Source: PZPK01 sp965230795 (GTDB lineage: Bacteria > Pseudomonadota > Gammaproteobacteria > Pseudomonadales > Oleiphilaceae). From it: 64,000 bases of DNA. The notes beneath the pieces were generated by a model. It had not been told where the DNA came from. It saw nothing but the letters and a program-made list of their open reading frames with translations, and did no database searches. How positions within the stretch are numbered: position 1 is the first letter of the stretch; the number at the start of each line of letters is the position of its first letter. Made by a program: the position numbers and the translations under genes. The DNA is taken from contig OZ246020.1 in assembly GCA_965230795.1 (NCBI GenBank), positions 1,860,001 through 1,924,000 on the forward strand, in the 5' to 3' direction. Below, piece after piece: positions 55,980 through 64,000 of the stretch.

Positions 55980-58025
55980 ATGAAGCGTTCGCGTAAACTT
56001 CTTGCCGGTCTTGGCCTCGTTGGCGTCCTCTGTGGCGCTCAGGCGGAGGGCGCTCCTCAACAGGCGAAAGACCTGCGCTACGGCGCCGCCCTGTTTGAAT
56101 ATTATCAGGGTAAGGCTTTCGAGGCCCTGACTGAGCTCTCTGTTGCCGAGCATCAGGGTGGCATTGAGGGACACGGTGCGCATCCGCAGCTGGTACAAGG
56201 TGGTTTGTTGTTGTCCTATGGTCTGACCCGGGAAGCCAAGCGGCGTTTCACCGAGATTCTTGAGACCAGAGAAAACGACGATTCACTTGGCGTACAGGTA
56301 TCGCCAGAGAGCCGCAGTCAGGCCTGGTTTTATCTGGGCAAGGTGTTTTATCTGGAGGGAGATGCCGGTGCCGCGAAGGAAAGCCTGCAGCGTGTCGATG
56401 CCGACCTGCTCAATGATGATGCACCCGAACTCTATGCCGAATGGCTGTATCTGCGCGATCAGCTGGAATTGTCTGCTCCCGATGTGAAGCCGGACGATGC
56501 GGTTTATACCTCCGAGCTGGAAGAACAGAGCCTGTGGCGCGCTTACATTGCTTACAATCAGGCGGTTGCCATTCGACAACAGGATGTTGAGGCTTCGATA
56601 CGTCAACTACAATCCCTGTTGTCGGTCTATCTGGACGAGCAGGGACAGCCTCGTGATCTGGAGCTGGATCTTGATGAAGTCGAACTCAATGCGCTGATTG
56701 ATCGTGTGCGTCTGAGTCTGGGGCAGTTGTTTCTGGAGCAGGCGGATTACGAGCGTGCTCTCTCGGTGCTCGAAACCATAAGCTATGACAGCGTGTTCTC
56801 GGATCAGGCGCTGTTTCAGTTCTCTGTTGCCGCTGCTCATCTGGGGCAGCATGGTCGTGCGCTAAAGGCACTGCAAACCCTGGAAACTCGTGAGCTTTTC
56901 AGTCCCTGGTTGCAACAGGTGCCGTATGCACTGGGCTATTTGTATGAGCAATTGGGCGAAGCCTCTCTGGCCTATGAAGCGTATGCTGCAGCAGGGGACC
57001 ACTATCAACAGTCCATTGCGGCCATTGAACAGGAATCTGCTTCGCTCAGTGAGAATCAGGTGCTCAAGTCATTACAGATTAATGCCGCCGCTCTGGACGC
57101 GGGCCAGGGGAATAAAGACGGCAGGCAATCCACTGAGTTGACGCTCGGTATCGAAAGCATTCAGAACGATCCTTACGGACGCATTCGTGTCCAGCCCCGG
57201 GATTTTCGATTCGCCCATCTTTTGTCCCAGGAAAGCTTTCAATTGGCTTTGCGTGATCTGCATGAACTCTACAAGTTGCGTCATTCCCTGAGTCGTTGGG
57301 AGCGGCAGTTGGCCTCTTTCGACATCATGCTGGAAACACGCGAAATTCAGCGTAACGCACGTATTGCTGAAACCCGGGAGGAGCTGGACAGACAAAAGGT
57401 CGAACTCTGGCAGGCCAGGCAGGCGCGTTATCAGCAAGGCATTGCAGACGCCGTGGAAAAGGAAGATGCGGAATTCTTTATGACGGCAGATCAGAAAGAG
57501 TTCAAGGAACAAATCGAGACGGTTTATGCCAACCTGACCTTGCTGCCGGATGATGAAGACAAGGCCTACTATCAGCAAAAAATCGACCGTATTCGCGGTT
57601 ATTTTGACTGGTGGATCCAGGATGAATACGGGATCAATCGCTGGCGTGCCCAAAAGCAATTGCGGCAGTTGAACCAGGCGATGGATATCTTCAATGAGCG
57701 CCACAGCCGACTTGAAGCCGAGATGAATGCTAATGAGCGACTCGATGCTCTGGCTGCACGCATGCGTGAGGGTCACGCGCGCTTAACCGTGCTTCGCGAT
57801 CAACTGGAACGTGCGTTAACGCAATCGCGCCAGCAGCTGATGGACCTGGTGCGTGCGGATTTTATTCAGCAAGCCAGGAATATGGGGCAATACCTGCTTG
57901 CTTCCCGTGAAGCGGAAGCACGACTGGCTGATGCTTTGTACCAGCAACCCCTTACCGATCCTGAAGCGAATACGCAGTCAAATAGTGCCGTCACGGAATC
58001 CAGCGATGCGGAGGTGACGCCATGA
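55980..58025 (+). CDS. Exported TPR-repeat protein
   Basis: A 681-residue protein with a signal peptide (cleavage near residue 22, AQA) and helical repeats across the first half resembling TPR (AWFYLGKVFYLEGDAGAAKESL; LGQLFLEQADYERALSVLETI; ALFQFSVAAAHLGQHGRALKAL; ALGYLYEQLGEASLAYEAY). The second half (about 400-660) is long, charged and coiled. It overlaps the next TPR gene by ATGA. TPR proteins scaffold multi-protein complexes; here the partners are probably the envelope proteins encoded alongside. Confidence 0.78.
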   Translation: MKRSRKLLAGLGLVGVLCGAQAEGAPQQAKDLRYGAALFEYYQGKAFEALTELSVAEHQGGIEGHGAHPQLVQGGLLLSYGLTREAKRRFTEILETRENDDSLGVQVSPESRSQAWFYLGKVFYLEGDAGAAKESLQRVDADLLNDDAPELYAEWLYLRDQLELSAPDVKPDDAVYTSELEEQSLWRAYIAYNQAVAIRQQDVEASIRQLQSLLSVYLDEQGQPRDLELDLDEVELNALIDRVRLSLGQLFLEQADYERALSVLETISYDSVFSDQALFQFSVAAAHLGQHGRALKALQTLETRELFSPWLQQVPYALGYLYEQLGEASLAYEAYAAAGDHYQQSIAAIEQESASLSENQVLKSLQINAAALDAGQGNKDGRQSTELTLGIESIQNDPYGRIRVQPRDFRFAHLLSQESFQLALRDLHELYKLRHSLSRWERQLASFDIMLETREIQRNARIAETREELDRQKVELWQARQARYQQGIADAVEKEDAEFFMTADQKEFKEQIETVYANLTLLPDDEDKAYYQQKIDRIRGYFDWWIQDEYGINRWRAQKQLRQLNQAMDIFNERHSRLEAEMNANERLDALAARMREGHARLTVLRDQLERALTQSRQQLMDLVRADFIQQARNMGQYLLASREAEARLADALYQQPLTDPEANTQSNSAVTESSDAEVTP

Positions 58026-60874
58026 GCATTCTTCGTATGGCGCAGGTGTCTATCGCGGCATCGATTTTGTCTGCATGTCAGATGTTTGGATTCGATGAGC
58101 AGACCATACCCGTCGATCCGAACCGACTGCAGTCGCTACAACCGGCCGTGTTGGTTGAGAAACAGCAAGCGCGTGTGGTGCCAGGCGTTGAACAGGTGAT
58201 CGACAGCTATTCCCGTCTACTGCCTCTATTGCAGGATCCGGAAGCGAAAATGCGGGTCTTGCATCGATTGGCGGACCTGAAGCTGGCCAAAGGGGAGACC
58301 CTGATGGCGGAGCAGGCTATTGATGAGCTGGATGTGGCGGTCAGTGCCTATGAAGGTTTGTTGCTGAAATATCCGCAACGCGCAGACAACGATAAAGTGC
58401 TGTATCAGCTTGCCAAAACCCATGACCTGAAAGGCAATGCCGATGCTCATTTGGCGACACTGAATCGCCTGGTGAGCGAGTTCCCGGATTCCCAATATCT
58501 GACCGAAGTACAGTTCCGCCGAGGGGAAATCTATTTCACACGGGGGGATTATACTGAAGCACAGCTAGCCTTCGAATCGGTGATTTCACAGGGTGACAGC
58601 GTGTTTCTGGCCAATGCCCACTACATGCGCGGTTGGAGTCTGTTCAAACAGAATGATTACCGGGCAGCATTGCTGAGCTATACGCGCGTGCTTGATCTGG
58701 TATTGCCGGCAGAAAGCCTGACGCCCGGCGAGCAAACTGAGATTGCCTCGACGGAAGTGGAGCAAAAATACCAGACTCTGGTGGAGGATCTGTTTCGAGT
58801 GATGGGCCTTTCGTTTTCCTATCTGGGAGGCGCCGACAGCCTGGAGTGGTTGTTCAGCGAAACGGGCCCGAAACCCTACGAAGTGCTGGTGTACGATCGC
58901 TATGCCGTTCTGTTGATTGATAAAGAACAATACTCCGATGCCATCGAAGTCTATCAACGCTATATTGCCCTGCATCCTCTGAGTTTGTGGTCACCACGCT
59001 ACCAGGTTCGCATTATCGACACGCTGGGAAAAGCGGGCTTTGTTACCGACATCAATGACGAGAAAGTACGCTTCATCGAAGAGTACGGCATTTACAGTTC
59101 TTTCTGGCCTGAGCACGATGTGTCGGATATGGGGTTTGTTCTTGAGCAGTTGGAGCAACTGTTACCGGAGCAGGGCAATCGTCACTACGTCAAAGCCCGT
59201 CGTCTGGACAAAGCCAGGTCTGCCTCAGATCGTCAATCGCGTAACACGGAATACGAACAGGCGGCGCGCTACTATTCCGAATTTGTCGCCACTTTTCCCG
59301 ATCATGAGCGTACTGCCGAGCACTACTTCCTTTTGGGCGAGTGCTACCAGCAGCTGGAAAACTGGCCTCAATCCATTGCAGCCTTTGAAAGCGCAGCCTA
59401 CGACTTTCCCGCTTACGAAAAAGCAGCAGAGGCGGGCTATGCGGTCATTCTGGCCTATGACGAGTTGGCTAAACTCTGGCCGAAAGAGCCTCGTCAGCTA
59501 TATCTCGAGAATCTGAAGGCACAACAGACCAATCGCCTGCGCTTCGTCACCGTGCATCGCAGTGATCCCAGGGCGCCAGATGTGCTTTACGTTGCGACAC
59601 GATTCGAATACGTCAACGAACACTATGCTCGCACTGTAGAGTTTGCCCAGCAGCTGATTGATTGGGAACCGGTACTGGACAATGCCACCGTGCTTGAGGC
59701 CCGCGTCTTGAAGGCTCACAGCTTGTTTGCCATGAACGACTATCTGTTGGCGGAACAGGCCTATCAGGATGTGCTGTTGGTACTGCCCATTGAAGACAAG
59801 CGACGAGAGTCCCTCGTGGAAAATCTGGCGGCCACTGTCTATCGCCAGGGTGAGCAACGTCTTGAAGCCGGTGACAAGCTTGGTGCAGTGGAAGAGTTTC
59901 TGCGCGTGGGTCGGGTCGCTCCGGGTGCCAGCCTGCGAGCCAATGCCGAGTATGATGCCGCTGGCTATCTGGTTGAACTAAAACAATGGGATCGCGCCAT
60001 CAAGGTCATGAGTGCGTTCCGCTTGCGTTATCCTCAACATGCTCAAATTAATACACTCGTGCCGAAAATGGCGCTTGCCTATCGGGAAACCGAGCAATGG
60101 GAGAAGGCGGCAGATGAGCTGAAAACCATGTTTACCCTTGCGGAAACCGAAGAGGAAAAGCGTGATACGCTGATGATAGCGGCCGAGCTTTATGACCGCG
60201 CCGGCAACAAGCAACAGGCGATTCTCAGCTACCGAAAATACGCCAACACCTATGCTGAGCCACTGGATACCTATATGGAAACAGCCAATCGATTGGCCGA
60301 ACTCTATGAGGATACTGATCAGCCCCTTAAGCGCCGATTCTGGCTGGCCAAGCAAATGAAAACAGTGGACGAGAACCCCGACAAAGCGGATGACCGCATG
60401 CGATATCTGGCGGCCGCTGGCTCGGCAGTGCTGGCCGATGATGCTTTCGTACAATACAAACGTATCAAACTGAAACTGCCTCTAAACGAAAGTATGACCG
60501 CCAAAACCGAAGCCTTGGAAAAGGCCATGAAGGCCTACCAGAAAACCGCCAGCTATGGCATTTCTGCCTATTCCACAGAGGCAGGGTATCGAATGGCTGA
60601 TATCTACGCGCAGCTGAGTCGGGATTTGATGGATTCGGATCGTCCGGCGGGCCTCAGTCCCCTGGAAGAAGAGCAATACGAAATTCTGCTGGAAGAGCAA
60701 GCTTTTCCCTTTGAGGACAATGCCATTGAAATTCACGAACAGAATGCCAGTCGCAGTTGGAATGGTATCTATGATGACTGGGTGGTGAAGAGCTTTGATG
60801 CGCTGAAGAAACTGCTGCCAGGTCGTTACGACAAACCGGAAATCACCACGGGAGTGATCGATGCGATTAACTAG
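58022..60874 (+). CDS. Large TPR-repeat lipoprotein
   Basis: A 950-residue exported lipoprotein (lipobox ILSAC, C19) built mostly of TPR-type repeats, for example KVLYQLAKTHDLKGNADAHL, EVQFRRGEIYFTRGDYTEAQ, HYFLLGECYQQLENWPQSI and DTLMIAAELYDRAGNKQQAI. The repeat pattern is like that of large outer-membrane-assembly and gliding-type TPR lipoproteins. The start overlaps the previous stop, and the next gene starts 14 bases before its stop, so all three TPR genes are coupled. No motor or TonB protein is seen in the window. Confidence 0.78.
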   Translation: MSILRMAQVSIAASILSACQMFGFDEQTIPVDPNRLQSLQPAVLVEKQQARVVPGVEQVIDSYSRLLPLLQDPEAKMRVLHRLADLKLAKGETLMAEQAIDELDVAVSAYEGLLLKYPQRADNDKVLYQLAKTHDLKGNADAHLATLNRLVSEFPDSQYLTEVQFRRGEIYFTRGDYTEAQLAFESVISQGDSVFLANAHYMRGWSLFKQNDYRAALLSYTRVLDLVLPAESLTPGEQTEIASTEVEQKYQTLVEDLFRVMGLSFSYLGGADSLEWLFSETGPKPYEVLVYDRYAVLLIDKEQYSDAIEVYQRYIALHPLSLWSPRYQVRIIDTLGKAGFVTDINDEKVRFIEEYGIYSSFWPEHDVSDMGFVLEQLEQLLPEQGNRHYVKARRLDKARSASDRQSRNTEYEQAARYYSEFVATFPDHERTAEHYFLLGECYQQLENWPQSIAAFESAAYDFPAYEKAAEAGYAVILAYDELAKLWPKEPRQLYLENLKAQQTNRLRFVTVHRSDPRAPDVLYVATRFEYVNEHYARTVEFAQQLIDWEPVLDNATVLEARVLKAHSLFAMNDYLLAEQAYQDVLLVLPIEDKRRESLVENLAATVYRQGEQRLEAGDKLGAVEEFLRVGRVAPGASLRANAEYDAAGYLVELKQWDRAIKVMSAFRLRYPQHAQINTLVPKMALAYRETEQWEKAADELKTMFTLAETEEEKRDTLMIAAELYDRAGNKQQAILSYRKYANTYAEPLDTYMETANRLAELYEDTDQPLKRRFWLAKQMKTVDENPDKADDRMRYLAAAGSAVLADDAFVQYKRIKLKLPLNESMTAKTEALEKAMKAYQKTASYGISAYSTEAGYRMADIYAQLSRDLMDSDRPAGLSPLEEEQYEILLEEQAFPFEDNAIEIHEQNASRSWNGIYDDWVVKSFDALKKLLPGRYDKPEITTGVIDAIN

Positions 60875-61454
60875 TGTGTCACGCAAGCTCTTGGTTCTGG
60901 TCTGTATCCTGGGCCTGACAGCTTGTGCCAGCAAAAAAGTTGAGCCGGTCGACGAAACGACACTCGCGGAGCAGCAGGCCATTGCTCGGCAACAGGCCTT
61001 TGCCGAAGCCTTGAATTTACTCAAGGACGGTGAATTGGAGGATGCCCGCGCCCGCTTTCAGACGCTGCATGTTCAGCAGCCGGAGTTGAGCGGTCCGCTG
61101 GCGAATCTGGGAGTCATTGCCATAAAAATGGATGATAGGGAAAAAGCGGTCGAGTATTTTGACAAGGTTCTCGCGCTCAATCCCGAGCACGTGCAGGCGC
61201 TGAACTATCGCGGTGTCCTGGCCAGAGAGCAGGGTGCTTTCGCGGAAGCAGAAACATACTATCGAAAAGCCTTGACCATTGAGCCAGAACATCTGCCAAG
61301 TTTACGCAATCTCGCTATTTTGCTCGACCTTTATCAGGGTCGATTGCAGGAGGCTTTGGCTCTCTACGAACAGTATCAGTCGCTTTTGCCGGAGGCCAAT
61401 CCCAAGGTGAAGGACTGGATCTTTGATATCAAGAATCGAATAGGGGACTCTTAG
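60861..61454 (+). CDS. Small TPR lipoprotein
   Basis: A 197-residue lipoprotein (lipobox LTAC, C22) with about four TPR units: DGELEDARARFQTLHVQQP, GPLANLGVIAIKMDDREKAV, ALNYRGVLAREQGAFAEAE and SLRNLAILLDLYQGRLQEAL. It resembles PilF/NlpI-type assembly factors, which help outer-membrane oligomers form. Its start lies in the 3' end of the large TPR gene, and the last gene of the run follows one base after its stop. Confidence 0.85.
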   Translation: MRLTSVSRKLLVLVCILGLTACASKKVEPVDETTLAEQQAIARQQAFAEALNLLKDGELEDARARFQTLHVQQPELSGPLANLGVIAIKMDDREKAVEYFDKVLALNPEHVQALNYRGVLAREQGAFAEAETYYRKALTIEPEHLPSLRNLAILLDLYQGRLQEALALYEQYQSLLPEANPKVKDWIFDIKNRIGDS

Positions 61455-61455
61455 C

Positions 61456-61782
61456 ATGATTAAGACAACCACAATACTGCTTGGCAGCCTCCTGCTTGTC
61501 GCATCCGCCGTGTTGCCAATCTCACCCGTCCTGGCGGAAGGTGAAATCCTCACCATCGAAGGTGCCCGCATTCGAGGTAATCAGGAGCTGCCTACAGTGC
61601 TTTATGTCGTGCCCTGGCAAGCGCCTGAAATTCAAAGTCTCGATGCCCCGCAGACCAGCTTTGCGATTACCCAGCCTCTCGAACCGCTGGAGCGAAGTCA
61701 GTTTCAAAGGCTGGTGTCGTATCATGAGTATTTTCAGGAAAGACAGGTTGAGCAATCTTATACAGACCGGGAACAACAATAA
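61456..61782 (+). CDS. Small exported protein, end of the cluster
   Basis: A 108-residue protein with a signal peptide (to about residue 27, SPVLA) and a 75-residue mature part containing GARIRGNQELPTVLYVVPWQ, then a glutamine- and glutamate-rich helical tail. There is no cysteine. The IRGNQELPTVLYVVPW motif is distinctive, but I cannot name its family. It is the last gene of the rightward operon, one base after the TPR lipoprotein. No clear intrinsic terminator follows before tRNA-Pro. Confidence 0.65.
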   Translation: MIKTTTILLGSLLLVASAVLPISPVLAEGEILTIEGARIRGNQELPTVLYVVPWQAPEIQSLDAPQTSFAITQPLEPLERSQFQRLVSYHEYFQERQVEQSYTDREQQ

Positions 61783-61871
61783 GAAAGATCACATGTCTGT
61801 GTATGGAGTAGGTTTATAATGCCCCGCGATTCAAGCGCTGCGTCAGATGAGTTCAAGCCATGGACTACTCG

Positions 61872-61900
61872 TTGACTGTATAAGCGCATGTAACTATTGT
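61872..61900 (+). promoter_or_regulatory. Probable promoter of tRNA-Pro
   Basis: TTGACT (61872-61877), a 17-base spacer and TATTGT (61895-61900) end about 20 bases before the mature tRNA. A second TTGACA at 61901-61906 is too close to act as its -35. Confidence 0.5.
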
Positions 61901-61920
61901 TTGACATATTATCCAAGCAT

Positions 61921-61997
<77 letters not shown>

Positions 61998-62089
61998 CGC
62001 TTCTTTTTATCGCCTCTTCGCCGGAAGTTTCCTGCCCGGATTGAGCACTACTCTCTACTCACTACATTAAATGTATAACTCTGCCGCTG

Positions 62090-63373
62090 TCAGATTTTCG
62101 GCATGTCGGCTTCATCCATTTCGGTCTCGGTTCGAGGGTCAAGCTCCAAAGATGCAGGCGTGGTCATATCCGTAACCGCCTGGAAACTCTCTGCTTCATC
62201 TGGCGCATAATCAAGCTCGTGGACGCGTTTGCGGATCATCGTAATCAGTGTGAATGCCAACAGGGAAATCGCGCTGAAACTGAACAGCCCTGATGGCCCG
62301 GTAAGCTTCATCATCAATGAAGCGATGGGTGCGCCAATGGCAGAAAAAATACCCAGCGTGAACAGCATGCCGCTCCCAATAACAACAAAATCCTCCGGTG
62401 CTGCATTGTCGTTTGCGTGTGCAAGACTGATGGCATATTGGGTCATCACCATTCCACCCCAGAAAAACGACAGAGCAATGACCAGTTTTCCCGACAGCAG
62501 GGTGTGCAAATCGGGAATGAATACAAAAAGTAAAGACAGCAGGGAGCCGAGGGCTGAGGTGAAAAGAAGAATCAGGCGGCGATCATGATGATCAGACCAT
62601 TTGCCCAATGGTACCTGGAACACGGCTCCGCCGAGGACCGCTGCGGACATAAACAGGGTTAGCTGCAGCGTATCGAAGCCACTCGAACTTGCATACAAGG
62701 GAGCCAGGGACCAGAAGGCTCCCGTTACCAGGCCGGTTATGATGGCCCCCACCAAACCGATGTGGGAATTGCGCCAGACTTTTACCAAATCGATTTTTAC
62801 TGTGCTGACCTGAGCCGGTGCCAGCGCCAAGGTCAAGGAAACTGGAATAATGGCAATGGATATCAGAATGGCTGCTATCGTGAACAGTTGGTAGCTGGAG
62901 ATGCTGCCAAGATTAAGCAGTTGCTGTCCGACTGTCATCATCACCAGATTCAGCATGGTGTAGACAGACAGAATTGTCCCTCTGTTCTGGACGTCTGCGC
63001 GTTCGTTGAGCCAGCTTTCAATAATCATGTACAGACCGGAAATACACATTCCGACGATATAGCGGAGCAGGAGCCAGGCTAAAAAAGTCTGCAGCCACGG
63101 AAACAGGAGAATGATGGCAGAATAGAGAGTTGCCAGTACAGCGAAGCTTCGAATGTGACCCACGCGCTTGAGGATGTGCGGCGTCACCAGACAGCCACAA
63201 ACAAAGCCGATGAAATATGCGGAACCGGTTAATGCCACTTCCATATCGCTAAAGCCGCTTTGGGCGGCTCCTATTGGAAGGAGGGTAAGCAAAAGACCGT
63301 GTCCCATCAGCAATAAGGCGTCCGAGATCAGCAATGCGGAAACGGGTATCCAGATGCGGTGAAAGCCAGTCAT
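62090..63373 (-). CDS. MFS transporter, YcaD-like
   Basis: A 427-residue major facilitator protein with about twelve membrane helices. The loop 2-3 region has GCLVTPHILKRVGHIRSF, the analogous loop in the second half is GKWSDHHDRRLIL, and helix 5 has WLNERADVQNRGTILSVYTM. The pattern is close to the YcaD group of inner-membrane transporters, whose substrates are unknown. The C-terminal 45 residues are hydrophilic and acidic, with a Thr/Glu-rich end. Divergent from the exported gene that starts at 63620; the gap 63374-63619 shows only AT-rich patches. Confidence 0.88.
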   Translation of the reverse strand: MTGFHRIWIPVSALLISDALLLMGHGLLLTLLPIGAAQSGFSDMEVALTGSAYFIGFVCGCLVTPHILKRVGHIRSFAVLATLYSAIILLFPWLQTFLAWLLLRYIVGMCISGLYMIIESWLNERADVQNRGTILSVYTMLNLVMMTVGQQLLNLGSISSYQLFTIAAILISIAIIPVSLTLALAPAQVSTVKIDLVKVWRNSHIGLVGAIITGLVTGAFWSLAPLYASSSGFDTLQLTLFMSAAVLGGAVFQVPLGKWSDHHDRRLILLFTSALGSLLSLLFVFIPDLHTLLSGKLVIALSFFWGGMVMTQYAISLAHANDNAAPEDFVVIGSGMLFTLGIFSAIGAPIASLMMKLTGPSGLFSFSAISLLAFTLITMIRKRVHELDYAPDEAESFQAVTDMTTPASLELDPRTETEMDEADMPKI

Positions 63374-63619
63374 GAAGGCAGCAGTCCTGTGGTAAGCTCT
63401 ATATCTCTTTTTGAGTTTATGTGCAGTTTAGCAGTTCAACACAATCCATACGGAACATTCCATCCCGGATCTTTCCCGAAATGTTTTCGGAAAAACTGTC
63501 GTCCCATGGGGGAAAAAGGAAAGTACGAGACAGTCACACAATCTTGGGGTTCAAGTTGTCAGCTCAGCGCATTCATCTTAAAGTTAGCAGGCACTCATCA
63601 AGTTAGATCGATAATAACC

Positions 63620-64000
63620 ATGACAAGTTTTTCTTCCATTTCTACAATTTTTCTCGTCGCTGTCTTTTTGCTGTCAAGTCAGGCACAAGCCTTTAATTTT
63701 CAGAAGGATGATTTTCGCCAGGTTACCGAAGCCGATAGCTTTGAGGAAATGGTGGCCAAGGGTAAAAACAGTTTTCAGATTGAGTTGATGCAAAGTGACG
63801 TGTCACAGGACTTTGGTGAGGTCGACAGAGGCGGGGAAGCCAGCACTCTGCGTTCCAGGTTTACCTTCGAAAGCGCCCAATATCGCTTTTTTTCGTTTCT
63901 GGTTGAGTTTGATGATGTAACGGCCTTGCCCGACGACAGTAGCTATAACTCGGGCGCGAACGGAGAAACAGATGATGCGCTGATCCCTGCTCACGATGAC
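63620..64000 (+). CDS. Exported protein, probably outer-membrane barrel (cut by right edge)
   Basis: An open frame from ATG 63620 to the window end (127 codons). A signal peptide (MTSFSSISTIFLVAVFLLSS, cleavage near QAQA) is followed by NFQKDDFRQ, then LRSRFTFESAQYRFFSFLVEFDDV, a strand pattern typical of porins and alginate-export-like barrels (an early strand LRSRFTFES plus aromatic-rich strand). The rest is outside the window. Identity beyond exported barrel-like protein is inference. Confidence 0.6.
   Translation, partial: MTSFSSISTIFLVAVFLLSSQAQAFNFQKDDFRQVTEADSFEEMVAKGKNSFQIELMQSDVSQDFGEVDRGGEASTLRSRFTFESAQYRFFSFLVEFDDVTALPDDSSYNSGANGETDDALIPAHDD

Noticed and set aside
42414..61782. 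A covalent-FMN acceptor motif for ApbE among the cluster proteins
   Set aside because: I found no [DN]xx[ST]GA[ST]-type site; the closest, NTGAPS and NTGAPT in the two large haem lipoproteins, has Pro at the acceptor position.

Overview
The window is chromosomal DNA of a gammaproteobacterium. Gene order and protein content point to the Pseudomonas/Oceanospirillales/Cellvibrionales neighbourhood: dnaX-ybaB-recR, rnd-ycgL-ycgN, and uup followed by fadB-fadA and topA all resemble pseudomonad order. GC looks moderate and coding is dense. I see no rRNA, CRISPR array, transposase, integrase or phage gene.

1-9.7 kb: a 5'-truncated recB overlapping recD (RecBCD subunits), an FAD oxidoreductase, the signal recognition particle RNA gene ffs, a gamma-glutamylcyclotransferase-fold protein and an unusual tandem HAD-like protein. 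9.8-15.2 kb: dnaX (with an A10 slippage site that could make a gamma-like short form), ybaB, recR, rnd, ycgL, ycgN and two small genes. 15.3-20.7 kb: a membrane-anchored von Willebrand A protein with an acidic Pro-Glu tail, tRNA-Gly(GCC) with a decayed and interrupted copy beside it, cheV, a MOSC protein, and a small protein carrying a CheZ-like dephosphorylation motif. 20.9-31.7 kb: uup, two orphan envelope proteins, the fatty acid beta-oxidation operon fadBA behind a near-perfect PsrA-type palindrome, and topA.

31.8-42.3 kb: an FkbM methyltransferase, a 3-hydroxyisobutyrate dehydrogenase-like enzyme, a DUF1499 lipoprotein, a three-gene signalling operon (OmpR-type regulator, LysM-FecR periplasmic protein, CHASE2-PAS histidine kinase), bolA, yciO and several small orphan genes.

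42.4-61.8 kb is the most unusual part: about 15 genes, nearly all exported, in two divergent arms around a 200-bp promoter region. The leftward arm encodes a haem-motif protein of the DUF1588/planctomycete cytochrome type, a lipoprotein with duplicated haem-like modules plus a LamG domain, and a Tat-exported DUF1501-like protein. The rightward arm encodes a beta-propeller/haem lipoprotein resembling hydrazine synthase alpha, an SH3-plus-barrel protein, a second outer-membrane barrel, a TlpA-type thioredoxin, a DUF4266 lipoprotein ending in GGGCGCN, a DUF3570 barrel, a small periplasmic protein, three TPR proteins and a small exported protein. An apbE flavin transferase flanks the set. I infer a multi-component envelope redox or assembly apparatus whose function I cannot name. 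The window ends with tRNA-Pro(CGG), a YcaD-like MFS transporter and the start of an exported, probably barrel-type protein cut by the right edge.
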